Assembly: GCA_934446475.1 (NCBI GenBank)
Contig: CAKSEH010000004.1
Span: 49,053 to 113,052, forward strand
Direction of reading: 5' to 3'
Length of the DNA: 64,000 nt
From: an uncultured Eubacteriales bacterium
GTDB taxonomy: Bacteria > Bacillota > Clostridia > Oscillospirales > Acutalibacteraceae
The position numbers were made by a program, and so were the translations under genes. Of the stretch, positions 56,694-64,000 are shown one piece after another (the stretch's first letter is position 1; each line of letters starts with the position of its first letter). The notes under the pieces were generated by a model. It worked only from the letters and a program-made list of their open reading frames with translations, was not told the DNA's origin and made no database searches.

Positions 56694-57812
56694 ATGGAGT
56701 CAGTTAAAATTCTTCACTGCGCAGATTTACACATAGGCGCTCTTGAAAGTTTTCTCGGCGAGCGTTCCGCCGGAAGACGAATAGAAACTCTGCTGACTTT
56801 TGAAAACATTGTAAAAACGGCAGCAGAAAACAAAGTTTCGATAGTTTTGATAGCAGGAGATTTGTTTGACTCAAACAACATAGAGCGCTCGCTTTCACAA
56901 AAGGTTCTCGAAGCTGTTTCGGCTGCAAAAGATATCAAATTTGTTTATGCCGCAGGAAATCACGATCCGCTGAATTCCGAGTCGCCGTTTAAGAAGTCCG
57001 TATTGCCGTCTAATTTATACATTTTACCCTGTGAAAACTCTTTTTTTAAGTTTGACGATATCGGAGTAAAGGTGTACGGCTGTTCTTTTGCAGAGGTTTA
57101 TAAGCATAACTGCGGTTCTCTTTGTGCCGAGGACGACGGGTATATAAATCTTGCCTGTCTCCACGCAGATATGAGCGGAGGTTCTTCAAACTATAACCCT
57201 ATTGACGAACGCTTTATCGGTAATTCAAAAATGGATTATATTGCGCTGGGGCATATCCATAAACGCACCGATATACAAAAATCAGAAAATACATTTTATG
57301 CATACTGCGGATGTCCCGAAGGTCAGGGATTTGATGAAAGCGGCGAAAAAGGCGTTTATATCGGAGAAGTTTCAAAGGGAAAAGCCGACCTTGAATTTAT
57401 GTCTGTCTGCAAAAGAATGCATATCTGCGAGAATATAGATATCTCCGCCGCCGAAAGCGAAACCGATGCGGTGCGGACGGTTCTTGCGGTTTTAAAGGAA
57501 AAATACAAAAATTATGCCGATAATCTTTATAAAATATCTCTCTGCGGTAACATAAAAGAAGGATTAAATCTTGATTTAAAGGAAATTGCGCAGCGGCTTT
57601 CCGCAGAGGTTTATTTTATAAAGCTAAAAGATAATACGTCGGTTTCCGAAAATCTCGAAATTATTGCGAAAGAAAACTCACTTAAAGGCATTTTCGTAAG
57701 CAAAATGCTTGAAAAATTAAGGTCGTGCGAAGACAAGGCGGAATGCGAGTACGCTCTGAAAATAGCCTTGAAAGCATTTGAAGGAGATAATGATATTTAT
57801 GAAAATCAATAG
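56694..57812 (+). CDS. SbcD/YhaO-type metallophosphoesterase
   Basis: DNA repair nuclease-type protein of 372 aa. Metal ligands: H-C-A-D-L-H-I-G at residue 8, A-G-D-L-F-D-S near 52, A-G-N-H-D-P near 85, C-L-H-A-D-M near 150, and L-G-H-I-H-K near 180. The gene pair with a yhaN-like ATPase and the size suit Bacillus YhaO rather than SbcD proper. GGAGGAC box. Overlaps the next gene by 14 bases. Confidence 0.9.
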   Translation: MESVKILHCADLHIGALESFLGERSAGRRIETLLTFENIVKTAAENKVSIVLIAGDLFDSNNIERSLSQKVLEAVSAAKDIKFVYAAGNHDPLNSESPFKKSVLPSNLYILPCENSFFKFDDIGVKVYGCSFAEVYKHNCGSLCAEDDGYINLACLHADMSGGSSNYNPIDERFIGNSKMDYIALGHIHKRTDIQKSENTFYAYCGCPEGQGFDESGEKGVYIGEVSKGKADLEFMSVCKRMHICENIDISAAESETDAVRTVLAVLKEKYKNYADNLYKISLCGNIKEGLNLDLKEIAQRLSAEVYFIKLKDNTSVSENLEIIAKENSLKGIFVSKMLEKLRSCEDKAECEYALKIALKAFEGDNDIYENQ

Positions 57813-60153
57813 AATAGAAATAAGCTCCTTCGGAAAATTAAGGAACTACACGTTGGACTTAGGTGACGGTCTTTGCATAATTTACGGCGATAATGAGGAC
57901 GGTAAAACCACAGTTGCCGCCTTCGTAAAAGCAATGTTTTACGGAACGGGGACAGGGAAAGCAAAAAGCCTTGAAGAACTTCCGAGAACGAAATACCGCC
58001 CGTGGGACGGTTCGGATATGGGAGGAAGAATTTACTTTGTCTCAAACGGTGTAAACTACTGTCTTGAACGGCTTTTCAGAGGCTCCAATTCAACAGACAG
58101 GATAATTCTTACAAACACAGACCTCGGTGAAAGTGAAAATGCCGCTTCGGATATAGGAGTAAGGTTTTTCGGGATCAACGCCGAAGCTTTCGAAAAAAGT
58201 GCATTCATAAATTCGTTTGTCTCCGGGATATCAACCTCGGCTGCCGGAGAGCTTAACTCAAAACTGTCTAACATAGCGCTCACAGGAGATGAGAGCACAT
58301 CCTTTAAAACCGTATCCGACAGGATTACCGGCGCCTGCGAAAAGCTTATTTCAAAATCGGGTAAAACAGGAGCTTGCATAAAAGCCAAAGAAAAGCTCAA
58401 ATCCCTTGAAGAAGAATATGAAAAATCCCTTTCGGACGCCGAAAGAAAATCAAAAATATCCGACGAACTGTCCTCTCTGAAAACAGAGATAAAAACAAAG
58501 GAAAAGCGGCTCGGTGCAATAAAAAAGCTTCTTACTTACCGTGACGATGCCAAAAAAGCGGAAAAACTCCGTGAATACCTTGATAAGAAGGCTGCGCTTG
58601 ATGATACAAAGTCAAAATACATTTCGGACGACGGACGGCCTATAGACATAAAATCGGTTGAGTTTTGCCTTGCCAAAGCACAGGCCGCCGAAAACCGATG
58701 TGAACTTTTTGAAAGCGAAGCCGAAAAAATTAAAGAAGAGGCTGAACTTTCAAGGTCTATGAGCACCGAAAAGGCAGAAAACGAGCTTAAACGGCTTAAC
58801 GGCGAGGCAGATGAAAAAAGGAAAAAGATTTCTTCTTTAGAACCTGTTATCGAATCAAAAAACAGTGAAAAAAAGGAGCTTGAAGAAAAGCTCAAATCCG
58901 CTATCGGTAAGAAAAAAGCATTAAACATTCCTCTGTTTGCCATAGGAGCGGCGCTGGCAGTTTTATCTGTTTTTCTTTTCATAGTGACAAAATCACCTCT
59001 GTTTTTGCCGGTTTTGCTCATTCCCGCCGTTATCGGTATTGTACTGTCATTTATCATAAGACCCGAAAACAAACGGCTTGTTGAATCAATAAACAACTCG
59101 ATACTTCTCCTGTCGGGCGATATAACGGCTGTTTGCGCACAAAAGAGCGAACTCACATCATCTCTCAGCGAAATAAACGGCAGAATTTCAATGATAAATT
59201 CAGCTGTTTACGCCGATTCCGCCATTGCCGCCCGCAGAGAAAAAGAACTTAAGGAAAAGCTTTCTGCGGCAAAAAAAGCAAGGGATGATATTGCCGCTTC
59301 AAAAGCCGACCTTAAAGCTGTTTTAGGTTCTTACTGCGATGTCTCGGATGATTCCGATATTGCCGAAACCCTTGAAGAAATAAGGAGTAACTCTGAAAAA
59401 ATAAAGCAGCTTAAAACCGAGCTTATGTATTTAAGCAATGATTTAGGCGGAATCTCTTACGAAGAGGCAAAGCAAAAACTTGATAAAATTTCAACCGACG
59501 ATATTTCCTCCATTGATTTCGATGCTGCGGAAAGCGAAAAAATTAAGCTTGAAAAATATCTTTCGGAGCTTACTTTGATGTCGGCACAAAAAGAAACGGA
59601 ACTTAAAACCGGATTCAGGGATTTCAAAGCCCCCGAGACCGTAGCCCGAGAAATGTCTTACCTCAAAGAGAACATATCTTCTATGGAACAGTTTTACAAT
59701 GCGGCAACGCTAGCAAATGAAGTTTTAAAAGAAAGCTTTGCAGAAGTGAGAAAAAGTTACGGATATGAAGTAGAAAAAAGAACGCTTGAAATATTTTCGG
59801 AACTTACTGACGGAAAATACGGCAGAGTCTTAATTTCAAAGGAACTCGAAATGTCGGTAGAACAAAGCGATATTTTCGGAATAAGAGAAATCGGGTATTT
59901 AAGCCGTGGAACGGTTGATCAGGCGTATCTCAGTTTGAGACTTGCCGTATCCGAGCTGATATCCGAAAAAGAGCCTATACCCATTATTATGGATGATGTG
60001 CTTTCTCAGTATGACGATAAACGAACAAGCACGGCGCTTGAATTTTTAGCCGACTATTCAAAGCGCACTCAGTGCATCCTTCTCACCTGTCACGGATCTA
60101 TAGCCTCCGCCGCAAAAAATTACGGCTTAGAGGTCAAAAATTTAAATCCCTGA
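57799..60153 (+). CDS. YhaN-type AAA/SMC-like ATPase with a membrane hairpin
   Basis: ATPase of 784 aa, partner of YhaO. Seen: Walker A Y-G-D-N-E-D-G-K-T-T near residue 36, a long coiled coil, a central hydrophobic pair of helices (about 374-420, including I-P-L-F-A-I-G-A-A-L-A-V-L), a second coiled coil, and C-terminal signature Y-L-S-R-G-T-V-D-Q with Walker B I-I-M-D-D-V near 729. The membrane hairpin in the coiled coil is a YhaN trait and differs from SbcC, which has a zinc hook. Start at 57799 chosen; an ATG at 57790 is also possible. Likely acts on DNA ends at the membrane. Confidence 0.88.
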   Translation: MKINRIEISSFGKLRNYTLDLGDGLCIIYGDNEDGKTTVAAFVKAMFYGTGTGKAKSLEELPRTKYRPWDGSDMGGRIYFVSNGVNYCLERLFRGSNSTDRIILTNTDLGESENAASDIGVRFFGINAEAFEKSAFINSFVSGISTSAAGELNSKLSNIALTGDESTSFKTVSDRITGACEKLISKSGKTGACIKAKEKLKSLEEEYEKSLSDAERKSKISDELSSLKTEIKTKEKRLGAIKKLLTYRDDAKKAEKLREYLDKKAALDDTKSKYISDDGRPIDIKSVEFCLAKAQAAENRCELFESEAEKIKEEAELSRSMSTEKAENELKRLNGEADEKRKKISSLEPVIESKNSEKKELEEKLKSAIGKKKALNIPLFAIGAALAVLSVFLFIVTKSPLFLPVLLIPAVIGIVLSFIIRPENKRLVESINNSILLLSGDITAVCAQKSELTSSLSEINGRISMINSAVYADSAIAARREKELKEKLSAAKKARDDIAASKADLKAVLGSYCDVSDDSDIAETLEEIRSNSEKIKQLKTELMYLSNDLGGISYEEAKQKLDKISTDDISSIDFDAAESEKIKLEKYLSELTLMSAQKETELKTGFRDFKAPETVAREMSYLKENISSMEQFYNAATLANEVLKESFAEVRKSYGYEVEKRTLEIFSELTDGKYGRVLISKELEMSVEQSDIFGIREIGYLSRGTVDQAYLSLRLAVSELISEKEPIPIIMDDVLSQYDDKRTSTALEFLADYSKRTQCILLTCHGSIASAAKNYGLEVKNLNP

Positions 60154-60183
60154 CTGTTTTAACGCATCCGGCATAAAAAACTC

Positions 60184-60212
60184 TTGATTTTATGCCGGAT
60201 GTGTTGTATAAT
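60184..60212 (+). promoter_or_regulatory. tRNA-Leu promoter inside a hairpin
   Basis: TTGATT, 17-bp spacer, TATAAT, 20 bp before the tRNA. It overlaps the right arm of the hairpin CATCCGGCATAAAA / TTTTATGCCGGATG (60166-60202) that follows the yhaN-like gene. Confidence 0.65.
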
Positions 60213-60232
60213 CACTCTTGTCTTTAATACAC

Positions 60233-60319
60233 GCCGGTGTGTTGGAATTGGCAGACGAGACGGACTCAAAATCCGTTGGTAGCAATACCGTGCGGGTTCG
60301 ACCCCCGCCACCGGCACCA
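60233..60319 (+). tRNA. tRNA-Leu (CAA)
   Basis: 87 bp, acceptor GCCGGTG/CACCGGC, D-arm G-G-C-A-G-A, anticodon loop CTCAAAA with CAA, long variable arm typical of leucine tRNA, T-arm GGTTCGACC and encoded CCA. Reads UUG. Confidence 0.95.
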
Positions 60320-60320
60320 A

Positions 60321-60357
60321 AAACAGCAAGTTTCTGTTGAAACTTGCTGTTTTTTTG
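60321..60357 (+). terminator. tRNA-Leu terminator
   Basis: AACAGCAAGTTTC / GAAACTTGCTGTT, four-base loop, seven T. Confidence 0.9.
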
Positions 60358-60623
60358 ATGTATTCTCCTTGCGACGAACTGCATTTGCCCAAAAATTTAT
60401 ATTACCCTTCCGGCGGTTTATGGGACGAATGTAATATCACTTCCGTATCAGCGGAAATACGGCTTGAGACTAATATATGTAAAAGTTAAAAAGGCACACA
60501 AAAATGTGAGAATTTTTTTCATAGCTCACATACAAACATACAAGCCCGAATTCTCAACCTATCTGTAAGATGTTCAGTCTTGTTTCTTTTTGTAAGACCG
60601 CTAATTTATAATAGTGATGCGTT
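60358..60623. other. gap without recognised gene
   Basis: A/T-rich intergenic stretch with short inverted repeats (TGTGAG...CTCACA at 60503-60530; CCGTATcagcggaAATACGG at 60442-60460). No RNA or protein gene supported. Confidence 0.5.
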
Positions 60624-61154
60624 TTATTTGCAGAAATTTTGAATATAACTGTCTATTGCCTTTTCAATAACAGATTTGGCTTCTTCAGAATTTTTAACCT
60701 CATCAACATCGGTGTCTTTTCCCTCAAGTTCCTTATACACCTTGAAAAAATGCGTCATTTCTTCAAAAATATGTGTAGGTATCTGAGAAATATCTTTGTA
60801 TGTGTTGTATGTGGGGTCATTAAACGGAATAGCGATTATTTTTTCATCGTGTCTGCCGTTGTCTATCATAGAAATTATGCCTATCGGATAACACCTTACG
60901 GTTGTCATAGGATACAAGCTCTCCGAACAAAGGACAAGCACATCAAGCGGATCGAGGTCATCGGCATATGTTCTCGGAATAAAACCGTAATTGGCGGGAT
61001 AATGGGTCGAGGTATAAAGGATGCGGTCAAGCCTTAAAACTCCGGTTTCTTTATCAAGCTCATATTTGCATTTACTGCCTTTGCCGATTTCAATAACTGC
61101 CATAAAATCGTCTTTTGAAATTCTTTTTGGGTTAATATCGTGCCAAATATTCAT
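60624..61154 (-). CDS. ppa: inorganic pyrophosphatase, family I
   Basis: Soluble pyrophosphatase of 176 aa. Seen: K-Y-E-L-D-K-E-T-G near residue 29, Y-P-A-N-Y-G-F-I-P near 52, and the metal site D-D-L-D-P-L-D-V-L-V-L near 65. Starts with M-N-I-W-H-D-I-N-P, as in the Clostridia variant. CGGAGG box; promoter upstream. Confidence 0.95.
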   Translation of the reverse strand: MNIWHDINPKRISKDDFMAVIEIGKGSKCKYELDKETGVLRLDRILYTSTHYPANYGFIPRTYADDLDPLDVLVLCSESLYPMTTVRCYPIGIISMIDNGRHDEKIIAIPFNDPTYNTYKDISQIPTHIFEEMTHFFKVYKELEGKDTDVDEVKNSEEAKSVIEKAIDSYIQNFCK

Positions 61155-61182
61155 AATAAACCTCCGTTTAATTATAATTAAG

Positions 61183-61211
61183 ATTATACCCGGGCGTTAT
61201 GCTTCAGTCAA
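61183..61211 (-). promoter_or_regulatory. ppa promoter
   Basis: Minus-strand TTGACT, 17-bp spacer, TATAAT, about 28 bp before the start codon. Confidence 0.75.
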
Positions 61212-61314
61212 CTGAAAAATCAGTTTCACCGGACTATTGCTAAGCTACATTATATTTTAAATTCTGCAAAATGTCAATCGGTTTGCCGTTTCCTATGAAT
61301 CATACAAAAAATCA

Positions 61315-61343
61315 TTGACTTTTACACAATTATAATGTACAAT
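61315..61343 (+). promoter_or_regulatory. promoter ahead of the tRNA-Pro relics
   Basis: TTGACT, 17-bp spacer, TACAAT on the plus strand. It points at the tRNA-like sequences from 61480 and may be the old tRNA promoter. Confidence 0.5.
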
Positions 61344-61479
61344 TTAATTCGCTGTTTAAATCGATAGTTTTGAACAATAAATGCAGAACCTTAATAAAAT
61401 TTCTATGCCTGTTGCCTGTTACCGCAAAGGTGCTGCATTGATATGTTTTTTTATTGTTTTACCTAATTCACGATTTAAT

Positions 61480-61531
61480 CGTGGTGTAGCGCAGTTGGTA
61501 GCGCGCCAGTTTTTGGAACTGTAGACGGACG
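61480..61531 (+). pseudogene. 3'-truncated tRNA (Pro-like) relic 1
   Basis: Begins like a tRNA (CGTGGTGTAGCGCAGTTGG, then GTAGCGCGC and a CAGTT-type anticodon arm around TTTTGG) but after the anticodon arm changes to TAGACGGACGCATTT and has no T-arm or CCA. Not a functional tRNA. Confidence 0.7.
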
Positions 61532-61671
61532 CATTTATGACATTTCCGAAAATCCTCAACAAATCCTTACACACGGCGATTTTGACCCTTTATTTCTTCG
61601 TCAATTTGTGTTACAATAAGGCGACCACATAGTATCTCACAGATACCAAAATCACAAAAAACTTAATAAAT

Positions 61672-61723
61672 CCGGGTGTGGCGCAGCTGGGAGCGCGGGT
61701 GGTTTGGGAGCATAGACGGCATT
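61672..61723 (+). pseudogene. 3'-truncated tRNA-Pro relic 2
   Basis: CGGGTGTGGCGCAGCTGGG, GAGCGCGG and a GTGG-TTTGGGA anticodon arm (TGG) as in tRNA-Pro, then TAGACGGCATTTCTGACG instead of the 3' half. The sequence after the break resembles that of relic 1. Confidence 0.75.
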
Positions 61724-61862
61724 TCTGACGTTTATCGGTGCCAACCGCCGAAAGCCCTTCAACCGTGCGGATTTCGGGCGGTTTGGAAAACAAAAAATAG
61801 CGGTCAAAAATGTGTTTGACCACAGATTTGACCACTTACACGACCACAATTAAATATACTAT

Positions 61863-61938
61863 CGGGGTGTGGCGCAGTTGGTAGCGCGCGACATTTGGGA
61901 TGTCGATGCCGCAGGTTCGAACCCTGTCACTCCGACCA
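61863..61938 (+). tRNA. tRNA-Pro (TGG)
   Basis: 76 bp, acceptor CGGGGTG/CACTCCG with one G-T pair, anticodon stem CGACA/TGTCG around TTTGGGA (anticodon TGG), T-arm GGTTCGAACCC region, encoded CCA. Reads CCA and probably other proline codons. Confidence 0.95.
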
Positions 61939-61988
61939 AAAATCAGCCGAAAATGAGGTTTTCCGCCCCACTTTCGGCTGATTTTTTT
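61938..61988 (+). terminator. tRNA-Pro terminator
   Basis: AAATCAGCCGAAA / TTTCGGCTGATTT with a long loop and seven T. Confidence 0.85.
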
Positions 61989-62066
61989 AAAAAGCATTAA
62001 CCAAATCATTTTTCTTTCACTATTAAGACAGAAGCTTCTGAAAAACATATAAGGGGAGGTGAGCAA

Positions 62067-63623
62067 ATGGACGAAAACTGGCTGCATGAAAAAATCGCGG
62101 AAATATCCAGAACAATCTATTCATATTGCAGAGCCAAAACGCCATCGCAACAGGACGCCGAGGATTTATCGCAGGATATTTTGCTTGAGCTGATGAAATC
62201 GGTAGACAATATCCGCAATGACAAAGCTTTTTATGCTTTCATGTGGGGAGTTGCGGGAAATGTATACAAGCAGTGGTGCAGAAAAAAGCGAAAAAATATC
62301 GCATGTGAACTGCCCGAAAATATCCCCGAAGAAGAGGAAATTCCGGATGATGGCAGCAGTGATATATATCTTCTACGCCGCGAACTGACATTGCTATCCG
62401 AAAAATACCGCAAAGCAACAATCTTGTATTACATCGAGGGGTGCTCCTGCTCTGAAATTTCAAATTTGCTCGCAATATCCGAAAGCATGGTAAAGTATCT
62501 GCTTTTTAAATCAAGAAAAAAACTGAAAGAAGGAATGAATATGGAAAGAAATCTCGGAGAACTCAGCTACAATCCCAAAACCTTGATTCCTATGTACAGC
62601 GGACAGGGACCGAATCAATTCTGGCAATTCATGCAAAGCAAAATCAAGCAGAATATCGTTTGTGCTTGCTACAATGACTCACTGACAGTTCAACAGATCG
62701 GTCTTGAAACAGGAATACCGCTTCCATATCTGGACGATGAGATAAAAGAGATGACCGAAAAGAAAATACTTGTGTATGACGGCAAACGATATTCGGCAAA
62801 TGTTGTTATCATCAACCGTGAATGTACGGAAGAGATCTGCCGCAAGGTATCGGGGAAATATGATGCCATTGCAAAGCTTATAATTGAATTTGTCGATTCC
62901 TGTATGGAGGAATATGTAAAGCTCGGTTTTTACGGCGCTGACTTCAGCGAAAATACGCTCCGTTGGCAGCTTTCAACCATAATGTGGCGAACGATAAGGG
63001 GTTATGCTTTCAAAAACGTCGGAAAGCCGGAGAAAACAGGATGGGGCGAGCATGCCGATATATGGCTGAAAGAAGACTCCAGAGATATGACTGCGCGCAC
63101 TTTCAACTATTGCACAGTTGAAAGTAAGGGCGGAGATACTGTATGGTTCTTCGACTATTTGCCTGCACTCAAAGGCGATCATCATGATTTCTACGGCAAT
63201 CCGAGAAAGATTGATTTATTGTGTGATATTGCCGACGGTACCGCTGATAATCTGAGCGAATACGACCTTGAAACCATAGCCGAAATGGTTCGCGAAGGTT
63301 ATGTTATATCGGAAAACGGAGGCTTCCGCACTGCTATGCCCATATATTCAAAGGCGCAATACAGTGAGCTTATGGCAAAAGCCGAGCAGTTTATGAAGAA
63401 TGGAATGGGGGAGCTTATAGAGACGATAGATAATGTTTCGGAACATATTATCGGTGCGCATACTCCAAACAGGCTGAAAGAGTCTGTCGCGCGCATTTCA
63501 GGGCAGGATCGTTTCTATCATACCGTGTGCGCTCCGGCAAAGAAAATGCTTGATATGAAATATATTAGTACTTCATACAATCCGCTTGAAATGCCTACAA
63601 CATATATCGTTTTAAGCAAGTAA
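62067..63623 (+). CDS. ECF-like RNA polymerase sigma factor with a large C-terminal region
   Basis: Protein of 518 aa. Residues 1-165 are a sigma-70/ECF factor: region 2 D-A-E-D-L-S-Q-D-I-L-L-E-L near 31 and W-G-V-A-G-N-V near 62, region 4 L-S-E-K-Y-R-K-A-T-I-L-Y-Y-I near 112 and C-S-E-I-S-N-L-L-A-I-S-E-S-M-V-K-Y near 128. Residues 166-518 belong to no family I can name; they include a winged-helix-like stretch (S-L-T-V-Q-Q-I-G-L-E-T-G-I-P, about 208-245). No anti-sigma gene is beside it. GGGGAGGTG box. Sits between tRNA-Pro and a recombinase end, so probably acquired. Confidence 0.85.
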   Translation: MDENWLHEKIAEISRTIYSYCRAKTPSQQDAEDLSQDILLELMKSVDNIRNDKAFYAFMWGVAGNVYKQWCRKKRKNIACELPENIPEEEEIPDDGSSDIYLLRRELTLLSEKYRKATILYYIEGCSCSEISNLLAISESMVKYLLFKSRKKLKEGMNMERNLGELSYNPKTLIPMYSGQGPNQFWQFMQSKIKQNIVCACYNDSLTVQQIGLETGIPLPYLDDEIKEMTEKKILVYDGKRYSANVVIINRECTEEICRKVSGKYDAIAKLIIEFVDSCMEEYVKLGFYGADFSENTLRWQLSTIMWRTIRGYAFKNVGKPEKTGWGEHADIWLKEDSRDMTARTFNYCTVESKGGDTVWFFDYLPALKGDHHDFYGNPRKIDLLCDIADGTADNLSEYDLETIAEMVREGYVISENGGFRTAMPIYSKAQYSELMAKAEQFMKNGMGELIETIDNVSEHIIGAHTPNRLKESVARISGQDRFYHTVCAPAKKMLDMKYISTSYNPLEMPTTYIVLSK

Positions 63624-63721
63624 TCGCGATTTTCTGATTATAATTGATATTTTGCTACAACTTCGACAATTTCCCCTAACGGCAGAAAGGCTTTTTCTTT
63701 GCCTACTGCACCGCAATTTTA

Positions 63722-63749
63722 AAGGGTCTGACCGCCATGGTCAGCCCTT
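63722..63749. terminator. hairpin between the sigma factor and the recombinase end
   Basis: AAGGG-TCTGACC / GGTCAG-CCCTT around a five-base loop; covers the minus-strand stop codon. The T tract is weak. Confidence 0.5.
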
Positions 63750-64000
63750 ATTTGTCGCCTTCTCTCCCGCCTTGATTTCCGCAATCTCCTTTTTCATCTC
63801 CGCAATCAGCACCTTGAGCTTTTCCTCGCACTCCTCCCGCGTGGTAGTGTAGATGTTCTTTGCGATTCGTTTTCCGTTCACGCACGGGGAGAACCGTCCC
63901 TCGTAGAGGTGGTCGTTAATCATAGTGACACAGCCCGTCCCGGGTTTGCGTATTTTCGGCTTGTACGGCGTGAATTCGATTGGGGCGGTATCTTTCCTTG
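63741..64000 (-). CDS. C-terminal part of a probable site-specific recombinase/integrase protein
   Basis: Open frame from the right edge to a stop at 63741, about 86 residues. Seen: P-G-T-G-C-V-T-M-I-N-D-H-L-Y-E-G-R-F-S-P, then N-G-K-R-I-A-K-N-I-Y and a helix E-E-C-E-E-K-L-K-V-L-I-A-E-M. This segment type is common in recombinases of Clostridia mobile elements as an arm/AP2-like DNA-binding part, but the catalytic domain lies beyond the window. It marks the edge of a mobile element next to the tRNA-Pro relics. Confidence 0.55.
   Translation of the reverse strand, partial: RKDTAPIEFTPYKPKIRKPGTGCVTMINDHLYEGRFSPCVNGKRIAKNIYTTTREECEEKLKVLIAEMKKEIAEIKAGEKATNKG

Noticed and set aside
60159..60434. 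Frames over the tRNA-Leu gene on both strands.
   Set aside because: Entirely explained by the tRNA and its terminator.
61611..61849. Minus-strand frames between the tRNA relics and the intact tRNA-Pro.
   Set aside because: They are antisense to tRNA-like sequence and show the spurious Arg/Pro-rich products typical of tRNA-derived frames.

Overview
The window looks like a chromosomal segment of an anaerobic, fermentative Clostridia-type Firmicute, probably gut or rumen associated and near Oscillospiraceae/Ruminococcaceae. The evidence is the hrcA-grpE-dnaK-dnaJ order with a CIRCE operator, AGGAGG-type ribosome sites with ATG/GTG/TTG starts, TTGACA/TATAAT promoters, a tandem glycine riboswitch, ThyX instead of ThyA, a Re-citrate synthase-like enzyme, a dockerin-bearing surface protein and a degenerate sortase-type anchor. 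These are inferences from families; no search was run.

Layout, left to right. 1-4415: rpoC (partial) and rpoB with their own promoter. 4449-9517: a U32 RNA-hydroxylation-type protein, an archaeal-type phosphoglycerate mutase, a hemolysin III-type membrane protein, and a divergent SLOG/XRE pair with palindromic control sites. 9518-13700: an accessory island in which an ArsR-type repressor and a metal P-type ATPase sit between about 420-bp inverted copies of a MITE-like repeat array. 13710-22133: a surface protein, a glycine-riboswitch-controlled AgcS symporter, a small membrane protein, a lipoprotein, Nnr, and a PqqD/ABC exporter pair. 22231-28714: a GH10 xylanase with an enolase-superfamily dehydratase, an RraA-like protein, an SDR and an MBL-fold hydrolase, divergent from a LacI regulator; together they could form a non-phosphorylative sugar-acid pathway. 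28773-32809: a dockerin/repeat surface protein and lysA. 32813-37938: the heat-shock operon. 38005-43419: icd, aconitase, a GntR regulator, a five-hairpin array and a Re-citrate synthase-like gene, i.e. the oxidative half of the TCA cycle leading to 2-oxoglutarate. 43416-57000: cell-wall genes (PBP, MltG), a DMT exporter, a TrhP-like U32 protein, thyX-tmk, prs, and a DUF951-prfA-tsaC-coaE/M18-DUF1653 operon. 56694-60153: yhaO-yhaN-type nuclease/ATPase genes. 60184-64000: tRNA-Leu, ppa, then a tRNA-Pro hotspot holding two 3'-truncated tRNA relics, an ECF sigma factor with a large unknown C-terminal region, and the C-terminal end of a probable site-specific recombinase or integrase protein.

The most interesting signals are: the in-frame CoaE/M18 aminopeptidase reading frame with a perfect internal ribosome site at the junction; a repeated structured element with compensatory changes downstream of dnaK and of the DUF1653 gene; the five consecutive hairpins beside the GntR/citrate synthase genes; the inverted-repeat-flanked metal ATPase with a DKSGT phosphorylation motif; the possible complete oxidative sugar-acid pathway; and the tRNA-Pro integration scars next to the unusual sigma factor.
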